NCBI GenBank assembly: GCA_001683735.1 | Contig: LUGG01000006.1 | Span: 124,001-188,000 of the forward strand | Direction: 5' to 3' | Source of the DNA: Grifola frondosa | Taxonomy: Eukaryota; Basidiomycota; Agaricomycetes; Polyporales; Grifolaceae | DNA length: 64,000 nucleotides | In this document: one piece after another, positions 1 through 10,812 of the stretch | Numbering within the stretch: the first letter of the stretch is position 1 | Layout of the letters: each line of letters begins with the position of its first letter | The notes under the pieces: model-generated | Database searches by the model: none | What the model was told of the DNA's origin: nothing | Seen by the model: only the letters and a program-made list of their open reading frames with translations | Program-made: the position numbers and the translations under genes

Positions 1-509
1 ATCGCGCTCGTGTGCATCTACATCGCTGCCTTCGCATCCACCTGGGGCCCCATCGCATGGGTCATCATCGGCGAGATCTTCCCGCTCAACGTCCGTGCCA
101 AGGCCATCTCCCTCTCGGCCGCATCAAACTGGTGAGTGCCCCTCCCCCTTCTTTCTCTTCTTCGCACGCTAACAAACGTGCCCCTCGCAGGCTATGGAAC
201 TTTGGGATCAGCTACGCGACACCGTACCTGGTGAACCCGGGCAAGGGCAACGCGAACCTCGGCTCGAAGGTGTTCTTCATCTGGGGCGCGACGTGCACGG
301 GCGCGCTCGTGTTCACGTACTTTTGCATCCCCGAGACCAAGGGCCTCTCGCTCGAGCAGATCGACCTGCTCTACCAGAACTCGACGCCGATCACCTCCGC
401 GCGCTACCGCGACGAGCTCATAGCCAACGACGTGCACGTCTCGGACGTCCGGGGCCACGCGGACGAGAAGACGCATGTGGACGAGAAGGGCTCCGAAACG
501 CGCGTGTGA
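1..509 (+). CDS. MFS sugar (hexose) transporter, 3' end only
   Basis: C-terminal part of a major facilitator superfamily sugar porter, which carries hexoses across the plasma membrane. The 5' part lies outside the window. The first exon (1-131) reads in frame 1 through two hydrophobic segments and the GEIFPLNVRAKA loop typical of the sugar-porter family. A 59-nt GT-AG intron (132-190) splits a Trp codon. The second exon (191-509) contains the last membrane segment, then PETKGLSLEQID, the sugar-porter signature that follows TM12, and a charged tail of about 45 residues ending in TGA at 507-509. Substrate cannot be told from this fragment. The family assignment is firm. Confidence 0.93.
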   Translation, partial: RARVHLHRCLRIHLGPHRMGHHRRDLPAQRPCQGHLPLGRIKLVSAPPPSFSSSHANKRAPRRLWNFGISYATPYLVNPGKGNANLGSKVFFIWGATCTGALVFTYFCIPETKGLSLEQIDLLYQNSTPITSARYRDELIANDVHVSDVRGHADEKTHVDEKGSETRV

Positions 510-1554
510 TTTTTCGCCGCCGCTCTTGCCCCCTTCTCCGTGCTCTATTTTGGCTGTTTCGGTGCTTTCTCTTGGACTTGGACTTTTTGATTTTTGGGAG
601 TGTGTGTGCTGGGGAGGAGTGTATGGTGTTGCAGCTAGATTGTGGCTGTGTGATCTCACGTGTGGCGACGACACTCGATGATTCCCCTCCATATTAATGT
701 GTAACGAGTAGCATCCTTACGAACAACGGCGGCGGCGGTGATGGCGATGGCGCCGCCGCGAGCTGTAGTGTACATATATCCGCGTTTCGCCGCGGCGGAA
801 CTGATAATGAACGACATAAGTATCCCATTTCGCGCAGCGTGCGAACTCAGAGGAACATATCTATCCGATCCAGCACAGAAGCCACCCTCGGTGCCATCTA
901 GAGGCCCATACGTACGTGTTAATTTCCGCAGACCAGACCACTCACGGAGATCACGAACGACGGAAACCTTAAAACATTGGGCCCGAACAAACTGCGCTTC
1001 TCAGATCACCCACCCGTATCTATCACGAGAAGCACGGCGCAGCCGCGATTTGTCGGATAAGCTGAACCTTGCGCGCGATAGGCGAGCTAAGAGGACCCCG
1101 TATTATTTGCGCGTTGACAGATCCTGGCGACGGGGACGATGGCGTGCGAGAGCGGCGATGATGCTGCGCGGTGGGATTGGATGGCGAAGGGGGGTGGTTC
1201 TGGGGCCATGCGGGGGGGCTAAAAATGGGGTGGTTAGTAGGGGAGTCTTGGGGAACTTAAAAGGCGTGTAAGGTATAGAAGTGCCCGTTGATGAGGATGG
1301 GCGCAGGCGAAACGTGAGCACATGTCAGGAGAGCTGCCTGATAGCCTGAGGAGCGGTCAATATTATCGAGGAAGAGGAACAGAAGTAACGAACACGGGGC
1401 GGCGTGCGCTAAGCTTAAGAAACGTGTCAGTCAAAGAACGATCGTTGGCGCAGTGGACGAGAGCCGTGTTAAATGCGCACCGCAGCACATCAATTCCAAA
1501 GGAACAGATTAGGTATACAAAATATCAGACCGCTAATCCCGCAGAGCGGGGGAA
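510..1554. other. Intergenic stretch, no gene seen
   Basis: Holds the 3' untranslated region of the sugar transporter, then the shared downstream region of paralog A, which is convergent. Open frames here (for example 738-1271) have no recognisable motif, and opposite strands are equally open because the DNA is GC-rich. I see no RNA gene or repeat. Confidence 0.6.
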
Positions 1555-2479
1555 TCACGCCCTGTGGTGGAGGCGGACGTGCGCCTGCCAGCTACCCGCG
1601 GACACATGCTGCAGCGCGACGAGGACGAGGTCGTCGACGCCGATGAACCCCGGCCCGACGCGCCACCTCTCGTCCGCGCCGTCCTCCATAGGGCGGCTTC
1701 CCATGTCCTGTCAATTTCGAAGGTTTAGCATCGGCCGCGTTAGCTTCGAGGGGGGACGACTTGCCGTGATGAAGCGCTGTATGGTCTTCGCGACGTGCTT
1801 CGCCAGTTTCGAGCGCGTGATGGGGCCAGGAGGACTGCGGAAGTCTCGCGTCGGGATCTGCCTGCTCCATTGTGTATACCCAGGCCACTAAAGAGAAGAG
1901 AAAAAGGCTCAGCTGTGAGGTGAGATGGAGAAAATAGGCCGCACCATGAGGCGAATAGACACGGACGGGCCGCTGTTCTCGAACATCAGGTCGTCGCTGC
2001 CCACGAGCTGCGCGAAATTGTTGCTCAAGGCGTCCTGCAGGCTGATGCCGCTTCCTTCGGGGCTCCGCATGAACATGATCGGCTCGTCCAGCTGCACCTT
2101 TTCGACGTAGCGCCGGCGATCGTCCAGCGTGTGTGGCGTGTATACTTTCTGCGGCACCAATTCCCCGTCATTAGGGGAGGAGTACATCGAGGAGGTCTGT
2201 GATACGCCAATGGCCTGTGGCACATCGTCAAGGGTGGACTGTTAATGCGCATGAGCATCGAATATGTTGTACAAGCTGAAATCACGGTGCGACGTACTTG
2301 CCGATCAGTGGCCGTCTGCAATGAAGGAGAGACGGGAGGGGCAAAGGTTAAACGTGGCTCGTTCGATGTCACATCATGATCGAGATATCAGCATCAACTT
2401 GAGAAAGGTAAAGAGAATCGTGAGGCAGAGAGGCGTCAAGGGCAGCCAGTTCAGGAGAATAGTTCGCGTCCAACGACAT
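1555..2479 (-). CDS. Unrecognised basidiomycete protein family, copy A (5' end unresolved)
   Basis: Paralog of the gene at 10813-12511. Three C-terminal exons are clear on the minus strand: 2238-1945, 1887-1765 and 1707-1555 (TGA). The last two have exactly the lengths of the copy B exons (123 and 153 nt). They encode the same core: a DEPIMFMRSPEGSGISLQDA segment, then PSVSIRLM, WPGYTQWSRQIPTRDF, ITRSKLAKHVAKTIQRFI, and a C-terminal WRVGP...ALQHVSAGSWQAHVRL block. The intron at 1764-1708 starts with GC (gcaagt) where copy B has gtaagt. Upstream, an exon ending at 2298 (TDRQ, then gtacgt) resembles copy B, but the frame further 5' breaks before an ATG at 2479. The gene may be truncated, frameshifted or mis-spliced here. 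No function known to me. Confidence 0.72.
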
Positions 2480-2969
2480 GGCTGTTACAGACCGCGAGAA
2501 CTGGGAGAAAGAGGACGGACCAGGGCCTTATACACAACTAGAGCTGCCTGAGGCTGTGAATCGCAGCTGTGTTCTGCCAAATATGTGAGCGCCAATCTCA
2601 CGATGAGCATCCGATAATTCCAGTAAAATGCGAACGGAGATAGCATGGATCTTTGAAGATGAGCTGTGCACTGGTGCAGTGCAAACAACGGGTCGCCGTC
2701 AGACGTCCTGTGTTGTCCAATATCGTCATGAGATATACTCGTGAGAAGTGACTGCATTACTATAAACAGAGTAAATGCGAATTCAAAGTTTTCGAAGGGG
2801 AATCGAAATGCTCACCGATATGTATGCACTGCAACAAAGCATGCATGTCTTGATCGTGAAATGTGGGATAAGCATGGAACTCGTACAGTAAATGAGCTCA
2901 GAATAATTGCAGTAGCTGGTTTACAATGATAGCGATATTAAGGAATCTTCCAGTCAGAACAAGAACACA
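2480..2969. other. Intergenic stretch, no gene seen
   Basis: Between the 5' side of paralog A and the stop of the EF-hand-like gene, both on the minus strand. Presumably holds the promoter of copy A and the 3' UTR of its neighbour. No open frame here shows a convincing motif. Confidence 0.55.
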
Positions 2970-4076
2970 TCAGGCCATTTTTGCTGCGACCATCATCCGC
3001 TCAAAGTCGGCAAGGTTCACTGATTTGTCCGGAGAGCTCGAGAACGCCTCAAGCATCTCGATAGTCTGGAGCAGAGACGCTGAGGGAATCCGCGAGGATC
3101 ATAAAGATGGCTGCCTACCTGTTCCGTAGTGATTTTCTCCTTCAATAACTTCGCGACTCGCGTGATATCTTTGATCATGATCCGTTGTTTGTCCAGATCT
3201 TCGTCACTGACGTGGGGGAAGAACAGTGAAAACGCTCTCCGACATTCCTCCTTCTGACGTGCCGTTATAGAGCGAGGGTGGTCAAATTGATCACTGTCCT
3301 CCGACACCTTGGATGCCCTCCGTGTGGTGCGCTTTCTTGGAGAAGGAGTGGAAATTTTGTCCTTTGTCTTTGAGGTCGTCCGCATGAAACCACCTTCCTG
3401 ATATTCGTCGTCAGAATCTTCGGCATTATCCTCGAAATCAGATTCTTCTCCACCCGACTCAATGTATTCCTCTCCAGAGTCCGAAGACTCCTGGTCAATG
3501 GCTCTTCGTCTCCAAATTCCAAAGTCGCGCCGTTGGACTCATCATCGACCATTCGACATCTGAAGCCTCCTCGCCGGTACCTAAGAGCGCAGCACAAACC
3601 GCACGCCAATCTTTGCGAGTAACTGTCTCCTCGCGCTCATACTCCCGATCCCCAGCGAATTGATTTCCTTCTCCCCAGCCCGACGCGGCATTACGAAACA
3701 CCGAAAGAACATCCTCGTCGTCTGGCTGAAGATCAAGTAGCTGTAGGGCTGTGGGAATCAGAGATAATGGAATGTGCGCCTCGCTCGTGTCCTCTTCGGT
3801 GACGGAACCACCTGGACTAGTTGCAGCTGTATGTAGGATACCGCCAGCCTCAGAGTTGTCGACAAGAAAACCTCCGGGCTGAGGTTCATCGACAATAAAA
3901 CCTCCTGGTTCAAGAGGCGTAGAGTCTGGTCGATCGTGATCGAGTTTGCGGCGTTTTCGAGCAGGTTCGGCACTAGCGTCAGCTTGGGCGATTGCAGTGT
4001 CAAACGCGCGGTCGATGCGTTGTCTAATGTGATGGGGCAATAAGGCGAAACCAGGATCCTGATCCTCTGGCTCCAT
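2970..4076 (-). CDS. Conserved hypothetical protein with a degenerate C-terminal EF-hand pair
   Basis: Three exons: 4076-3581, 3501-3119 and 3065-2970. They sum to 975 nt (324 residues) with phase kept at both GT-AG junctions. The N-terminus is acidic and contains three GGF/GGI-type repeats (around residues 62-85), then a helical segment (PLSLIPTALQLLDL) and an RKDWRAVCAALL helix. A Glu/Asp/Ser-rich linker and a basic stretch follow. The last about 80 residues look like a pair of EF-hand helices (KEECRRAFSLFFPHV, then IEMLEAF and NLADFERMMVAAKMA). The calcium loops lack the usual Asp ladder, so binding is doubtful. It shares a 181-bp divergent promoter with the condensin gene. Family function is unknown to me. 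Confidence 0.75.
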
Positions 4077-4202
4077 GCTGCTGCTAAAAGATGCTAAGCT
4101 GTGGAATGGATGAACGACGAACTGTGCAGGACCGCACTGTCACGGTGATCGACGCATCATGTCACGGTCCGTGGTGAATCTCTGCTAAGCAAGATCACGT
4201 GG

Positions 4203-4216
4203 ACGCGTCGACGCGT
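4203..4216. promoter_or_regulatory. Two MluI cell-cycle box (MCB) motifs
   Basis: Two ACGCGT hexamers at 4203-4208 and 4211-4216 sit 42-55 bp upstream of the condensin start codon, inside the divergent promoter. ACGCGT is the established core site for MBF-type G1/S factors in fungi. Being palindromic, it could serve both genes. Two copies 8 bp apart are more than chance suggests in a 181-bp spacer, but binding is inferred. Confidence 0.5.
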
Positions 4217-4257
4217 CGAGCTGGTTCCGTTGAACAACGACCTCGACTTGCTCAAAG

Positions 4258-7216
4258 ATGCCTACGACGCGCCCCACTCGTTCTCAACAGCAGAACTTAA
4301 AGTCTATCTATGCGGAATCTGACTCTGAAGAAGACACCGAACCTGAGCAGGAGACTCCCAAGCCCAATGCCCGCAGTCTCGCGAAGAAACGTCTCAGCGA
4401 AATATATACCCCTGATCAGGACGCCAGCTTCTCTTCAGACGGCGGCCGCGCGCCGCTCAAGTCTGTAAACATTAATGATGACGCAGCGGAGAAGCGAGGC
4501 GCAGGAAGAGTGCAAAAGTTGCAAGGCCCGCTGACAGTTCCGAGAACGCTCAAGCTGGGCCGTCTTCTGAAGGCGCGAATGGCGAAGAAGAGGGTGCGGG
4601 GGAGAACTCCAGAGCTGCCGCACAGGCCCGCCAGAAACAACAATTGCTGTCTATAGCTCAGGCCCCGGTGATCAACGTCCCTCTAGATGTGATGAGCTCC
4701 AATTTTGAGGAATGGATGAAGATGGCCACAGATAACGTACGTCGTCCTGCTAGAATTATTCGCCCTGACATCTTCATGTTCTACTACAGAAAATTAACGC
4801 AGCAAACTCATGGAATTTGCTCTTATCGACTACTTCCATGACATGTGCTCCTCCGGAATGACATCGACAATTCGATAAATTTCCAGCGTGCCTCTTGTAC
4901 CCTTGATGGTTGTGTTAAAATCTGGACGAGCCGCGTGGATAGTGTCGGGACTGAGACGGGTAAGTTGCTTAGCAATCTCGCGAACGAAGGCCGGATGGAC
5001 GGCGATGATGACGAGGAGGGCGCGAACTCGGATAATCCTGATGGCCACGATCCAACTCAGAATCAGCGGAAACGGAAAGCCCACAGGGCGGAGAGTACTC
5101 GGCCAAATCTGTTGCAAGCTTAGGAGCAAGAAGCTTGACCTTGAATTCAGCGTGGACCCATTGTTCAGGAAGACATGCGCGGATTTTGATGAAGGCGGCG
5201 CGCAGGGTTTGCTTATGAACCACCTCGGTTGGGAGTTGGCACAGATGGGAGCTTGCGTGTTGTTTTTGATGCCAGCGATTCTATGGGTAAAGGCGAGGAG
5301 GAAGAACCATTGGAAGAACACAAGATGAGCTAGATCGAAGTTATCTGAGAAGTGTGCATCTTTTACGTCCTTGGTGACCTCCACTAACCAACCCGCAGAG
5401 CAATTCTTCCCTGATGTCGATATTCTTGAGGACATGGAGGTCTCCCATGCTCTCGAAAGTTTTTCCTTCTCGAAGGACGCCTTCTCATTCGACGAACCAA
5501 CCTTGTTCAGAGAAGATACACCTAGAGTTGATGACGATGACGACGATGACGACCACGATGCAGGCCCGTTCGCGGGGACGGAGGGCAGGACTTTGCGCCA
5601 CCAATGGACATCGATGATGGGCCGGCACCCGCTGAGGACTTCTTTGTCGGTGATCAGGCCGTGGGTGATGACTTCGGGGGCGCAGACTTTGGGGGAAGTG
5701 ACTTCGCGGAGGTGACAACGGGTCCGTTGGACCTGAGGTTGCACCGGGCGAGCCTGGCCGTCCGGTGCCTTTGTGCCCTTCGACCCAAGGCGCGTCCCGA
5801 ACGAGCGTGACTTGGTTATGGCGATGACAGAGGGGAATAATGAGGGTGGGGGCCTGATGATGGATTACTTCGACCAAAGTTTCCTCAAAAACTGGGCAGG
5901 TCCAGAACATTGGAAATTGCGCAAGGTCGTTCGGAGACGTGAGCTCGTTTGTTCTTGTTTTGTATCGTTGTCCTCACTTAATTGCTGAAACCGTTTCCAG
6001 CTGAGGCAGCAGACGCGGCTGCTGCCAAGCCGAAACGGGAGAAGAAGGAAGCATTCAAGATTGACTTCCTAACCCCTGCGGAGAAGGGCATCAAGGAACT
6101 CAGCAAGGAACTCTTTGCGCCCGTTACTCGGGGGCGGGGATTACGCTTCCATTAGCTGGGAAGACGTCTGGACGGAAGGGTGCCCGGGGCAAGAAAGCCA
6201 AGGAAAAAGAGAAACGCAACGACCAGACTCTGCCCGATGATATGCATTTTTCCAGCCGACAGCTGGTCACGCTGTTTTTTGAAACCAAAGTTCTCGGTAC
6301 GTATTCGCATGTTGCTGTTCTGTGATTATCTTAAATCATACGTGTTACTGCATTGTTGTAGTTGAAGATGCGTGGTCACCGTGTCCGCATGGACGGGCGT
6401 GGTGATGGCGAGATTGACGAGAATTTCTGGGCTCAAGCTGCCGCTAATCAGGCCGCAGGACAAGACGGCGAGGATGCTGACGAGAGTGCGCAGTCGATCG
6501 CATTGCATCGTTTTAATCTGCTAATTCCATGTTCTTAGCTGCCAACGGAGGCGCCATTCCGTTTAACACACAATTCTTCCACGACGACTATGATGATGGC
6601 CCGGGCTTCGACGACGTCTTTGAGGGCGGAGACCAAGACGCCGGGCTCAGTGTTGAGCCCGGCGAGCAGGACCTGCTTGCCGACACGCAAGGTCAGACTC
6701 GACGTGTGCGCCCAGAGTTCGTGAATTACGCCAAACGGGCGAAGAGGGTGGATGTCCGAAAATTGAAGGATAACATCTGGAAAGGCTTGGATATCGTTGC
6801 GCCTACGGCAGAGGAGAAAGAGGACGCGATGGTTTGTCACAGCTCGCACAGCGCGTTGTTGCAGTCGCTGATTGGTGTTGACAGGATACCGATGGCCGGC
6901 CGGCCACAGACCCTGACGATGGTCGACAGTTCACTTCGGTCATTTCTGGATTGCAGAAGTCATATCCTAAGGAGAAGATGGAAGAAATCAGCACCAGCTT
7001 CTGTTTCATCTGCCTGTTGCACCTGGCTAACGAGCGAGGGTTGAAGCTCGAGGTTGGTGCAGAGGCTGATGCGGAAGAAGAGGAGGATCGGAAGGTGGGC
7101 AACATCTGGGATCTCAAGGTATGTGGCACCGCCGTCGTATCGCATTGAAATAAAGTCTGAGCTGTTTGGGTGCTGGGATAGGTTTTCAGGGACCGCATGC
7201 GACCCCTGCAGCATAG
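4258..7216 (+). CDS. BRN1: Condensin complex subunit 2 (barren / kleisin), frame-broken
   Basis: The kleisin subunit of condensin bridges the SMC2-SMC4 heads and is needed for mitotic chromosome compaction. Recognised from ordered barren-family blocks: SIAQAPVINVPLDVMSSNF then INAANSWN in the N-terminal SMC2-binding region (4.65-4.85 kb), CVKIWTSRVDSVGTETGKLL, FSVDPLFRKTCADFDEGGA, an acidic middle (5.4-5.7 kb), KWAGPEHWK-type and PEAADAA linkers, an FNTQFFHDDYDDGP motif (6.56 kb), and a C-terminal winged-helix region (YPKEKMEEISTSFCFICLLH) ending near VFRD. Introns include 4737-4789 and others near 5.94, 6.30, 6.49, 6.83 and 7.12 kb. About 14 single-base frame breaks, nearly all one missing base, interrupt the reading (about 4497, 4820, 4844, 5100, 5121, 5230, 5330, 5370, 5576, 5713, 5761, 6133, 6285, 7193). 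The stop assigned at 7214-7216 is the one expected after the final break. Confidence 0.9.
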
Positions 7217-7560
7217 CATTGCTGCTGGTCCAGTTGATGCTAGAATACGAACTTTAGCGTACGTTATTACTCTATCTGTTTCTCTATCTCATCTTTTGGT
7301 TGATCGCGCTGTCTGTCATTGTCCTGGTTTATACTATATATCTGTATTTCGTGCGACAGAATTATACAGTATACGCCTCCGGGATGTTGTATCGAGTAGT
7401 CTAGAGCGAATATCAGTTTTCAAATCTCAATCAGAGGTGTACGGGGCTAACGATACAGATAACTAAGGAGTAATAATACAGTCGGTGCGCTAGGGATACA
7501 ACCATGGAAAACAAAAACAAAAAGGAAATTGCAGACGTCTCTTCTGGCATGCCATAAACC
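7217..7560. other. Convergent intergenic region
   Basis: Shared 3' region of the condensin gene (plus) and the small minus-strand gene. AT-richer than its surroundings. Nothing else seen. Confidence 0.55.
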
Positions 7561-7958
7561 CTACTTCTTCGCCGCCCATACACTGAAAAGATCCTCGTAT
7601 CTCTTCTGTGTGCGCCCGCTAAGTTCCATGAACTCGGAGAATGCCTTTTGGGGCAGCTCTAGCATGCCCTTCGCAGGGGAGCGCACCACGTCGTCGGAAG
7701 GGAATATGGTGAGAATGTCCGAAGACGAAATGCGAGCGTGTGGTACGGCGGAGGCGAGGAAAACGCGCTCGCCAAAGGGCGCGAAGGTGTAGACGTCTAC
7801 CCAGCGGTCACGGCAGTTATGCGAGCGCGCAGCTATATGGGACAACTCGCCGTGAGCATAGAGCCCGCAGTGGAAAAAGCATCATACAACGAACCTTGTA
7901 CAACCATAACCTTGCGTTGGACAACTGCTACCGCGAGAGATCCGTGTTTCATCATCAT
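7561..7958 (-). CDS. Small hypothetical protein, two exons
   Basis: Two exons, 7958-7911 and 7845-7561, joined by a 65-nt GT-AG intron. They give 110 residues in phase and begin at a triple ATG (MMMKHG). The second exon looks genuinely coding (RWVDVYTFAPFGERVF, then a helical, charged C-terminus ending in AAKK). I do not recognise a family. The model is tentative. The exon could instead be the 3' end of a longer gene whose upstream part I cannot see. Confidence 0.35.
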
Positions 7959-10812
7959 GAGATGGATATTATGGATTGTCCGGGTGTGCAAATGAAAGGC
8001 GCTGTGAGAGAACTTTTAAAGAATGGCAAAGCTCAAACAGAGATTCTGAGAGCTAGGGTATGGTATGCGCTGAAGAAGAGAGAACATGCAAGCTGCATTT
8101 TATGGAGCTAGATCTATTGTTTTCCTAGCAAGACAATAAGGACCTCTCTTGAAGCTATCGCATTGAACTTCTCAGTCCTACGGCGAGAAGTAGTCAAGAA
8201 CAATGAGGCCCGGGGCGCGAGTAAGCGCCAATGTGGCACATGTCGGGGGCGTGTGGCAAAAGAATAAGGATCGCCACATTTGGACAACACAATTGCAAAT
8301 GTACAAATATGGCAACTGTAGAATTGCGGCGTCAGTACAGTACCGTTTTGTGAAGTTTCTCCACCAATGGACCTCATATTGTCTCTCGCTCTCCTGCTGC
8401 AGAACAATAGCTTGTGATATCTATAAAAGCACCTATGTGTTGTCTCTTGTCTCTGCCTTTGTGCTATCTCTGCATGGCTTCACTGTTCCGAGGGCAGCCT
8501 CATGGCGTCCTCAAGCAAAACGTCATTCTCTTTGGGTCCACGAGTACTATAATGAAAGCAGGCTTACTAGGATGATTATCTATGTGGAGCACATTGCTGC
8601 CATCACGCTAACCCAACAAGTGTTATCTGTCTGACGACATCATCGCCAGGTGACCAGTTAATTATACCAACTTCCTAGTGGCATTGCATGTCTACGTAAC
8701 ACAAATATGTGACCTTTGGCACACTGCTCTTTATCAGATGGTGCGTGAGCTTCAATATTGAGATCAAGCGAAACTGGAGAAGATATCGCTGGTGATATAT
8801 CGCTGGTGATAATCCCGGATCTCGGCGACTCATTGATTTCTCTCTGCACTGGAAGTTATGACATCCCGCATTTCCCCTGGAACCTTCTTGTATCCGTGAT
8901 ACCCTCTCCCTGATCTAGCGCATGCTCCGTGTCTTGTCTGAGGTGTCTCGGCTTCTCTACAGACAATTTAGCACCTGTCTGTGCTTTGCTGTGGCACATA
9001 CCCGGACCGAACGCTTTACGTCTTCAATGGAAGAGCTGGCATGATCTCATGCCAGCACTTCCGAGTCCACGAGGTCAAAGTTTCAATGTTAAAGGCATCT
9101 TCCGCTCATCCTTCCGTACTTCTCCCCCGAAGCTTCAAAATTACATGTCGTCATTGGTCCTGTGGTGGTCCTCCGACACACGTCTCATGTTCACGCCCCC
9201 GCAACATTGGACCGTGTTATCGCTGAGTGCACAGGCGTGTCGGTGGACTTGAAGCCATGGATCCGTTCTACCCCCTTCAGCGACTGAATTGTATAAATCC
9301 CGATCAGCATGCGCAGTGTACCCTCCTTCCGATCCTGGCTACAGATCCCGGGGAGTTCCAGCACAAGAATGATCGGATAGAGGATTCTGCGCCATCCACA
9401 GCTATCTGCGCCTGCGCGACCGCCTCGGGGGTGACACATCATCTGCCAACATCATACCCGTGGTCTCCGCAAGGAAAACACTTCCATCTATTTTCCTTCC
9501 TTCTGTTCTTGCCACTGTGCCGGCCGGCGGGGGCTGTGAGTCATCCTCAAGGCGTTCCGTTGGGCGGCACATGGCCATCTATCCGCCAAAGTTCGAACAT
9601 GGACTCCACTCCACAATACAAATTCCTGGGATCCTGCTGGCGGTTAGTGCCATGCCGCCGGATAGCATGTCATCTCATGCTCGGAACTGGCATGCCGGGT
9701 CTTGTGGCAGTAGTGGCATGTTCGCGATAAGTTGCAGAGATCCGACACCTCGCAAGCTCGCCCATGGATACCGCGCAAGTGTCCAGTAGTACGTCATATC
9801 CATCCATCCTAGAAATCTTAACATGTCACTGAGGCCCAAAGCGCCAACTTGTTGAACGGAATGAGGAAGATCGATGGGATAATTTGTCAGGCTCTGTGCC
9901 ACTGGACCTGGGATGGACGTCGGCTGGCATCTATTTACTACCTAAGCGCTTGGTGGCGATGAAGCGTGTTAATGTGTGGACCCAGAAGTATGGAAGCATG
10001 TCAAGACGCATTTCCAGATATGTTGGTGGAAGGTGAGCTATGCATACGACGTGTCCAGACCAGCACAGGTGTGAGACAGAAGCAGTTTTCATTCGATCAG
10101 TGCTACAGACGTATGTAAGAGACCATGAGTAACGGTATACAGGTACAGACACTATTAGTAACAGCAGCGAAAGCACGAGGGGTGCGACGAAAGGGCTCAT
10201 ATCGTAAGAGTCGTAAATTGAGCGGTAAAGATAGACGAACGATGGTCTACGGAGGCGTGCAACTGGATTTCAGGATGTCTTTCCAAGGTGTCAAGGGACA
10301 CATGATTGCGACGGGACAAACCATAGAGGCCGGACGAAGAAACGTATCCAAGGGAGAATGAAGCAGAACAAGGGAGAACACAAGAATCAGAGGTATCAGA
10401 GAAGCCGGAGAGTAACGTATCCAAACGGAGACAAGGCGCGGGCTCAAGCGGGTCTCGTAGATCGAGCGTGAGGTATAAGGCGAGAAAGGTCCATGGCCAT
10501 CGTCTCGCTGAGATGGTATTGATCGACAGCATCCACGCCATGCGATGAGGAGCAAAAGCTCAGGGCAGGGCAGTGTGAGAGATCCCACAGCAGAAGCACG
10601 GCGAGGCGTGTGTAAGAGACATCATCAGCGGATATTGATTATCGAGCGCATCGCTGAAGCGAGATCAAGCGCCAAGTGAGCGTCGCAGATCGGAGTTGTG
10701 AACAAGAAGGAAAGACAGTAAACCGAGGGTGCCAAATGAGGACGTATAGCCGATGTCAGGGCGCTGGTTCCACTAACCGATGGGGAACAGCGGCCAGCAG
10801 ACAAGTAGTCGA
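7959..10812. other. Gene-poor region
   Basis: Nearly 2.9 kb without a convincing gene on either strand. It contains a short direct duplication at about 8783-8810 (two copies of a gatatatcgctggt-like unit), an 8-bp perfect inverted repeat at 9035-9056, and an 89-codon ATG frame on the minus strand (10200-9931) with a hydrophobic start but no family resemblance. No transposase, reverse transcriptase or terminal repeats were recognised. Probably decayed or regulatory DNA between the two paralogs. Confidence 0.5.
9035..9056. repeat. Short perfect inverted repeat
   Basis: GCTGGCAT, a 6-nt spacer, then ATGCCAGC: a perfect 8-bp stem inside the gene-poor region. Could form a small hairpin or be a dimeric protein site. 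No adjacent gene supports either reading. Confidence 0.4.

Noticed and set aside
738..1271. A 177-codon plus-strand open frame downstream of the sugar transporter
   Set aside because: Arg/Gly/Ala-rich with no motif, and open frames overlap it on the other strand; typical of GC-rich non-coding DNA.
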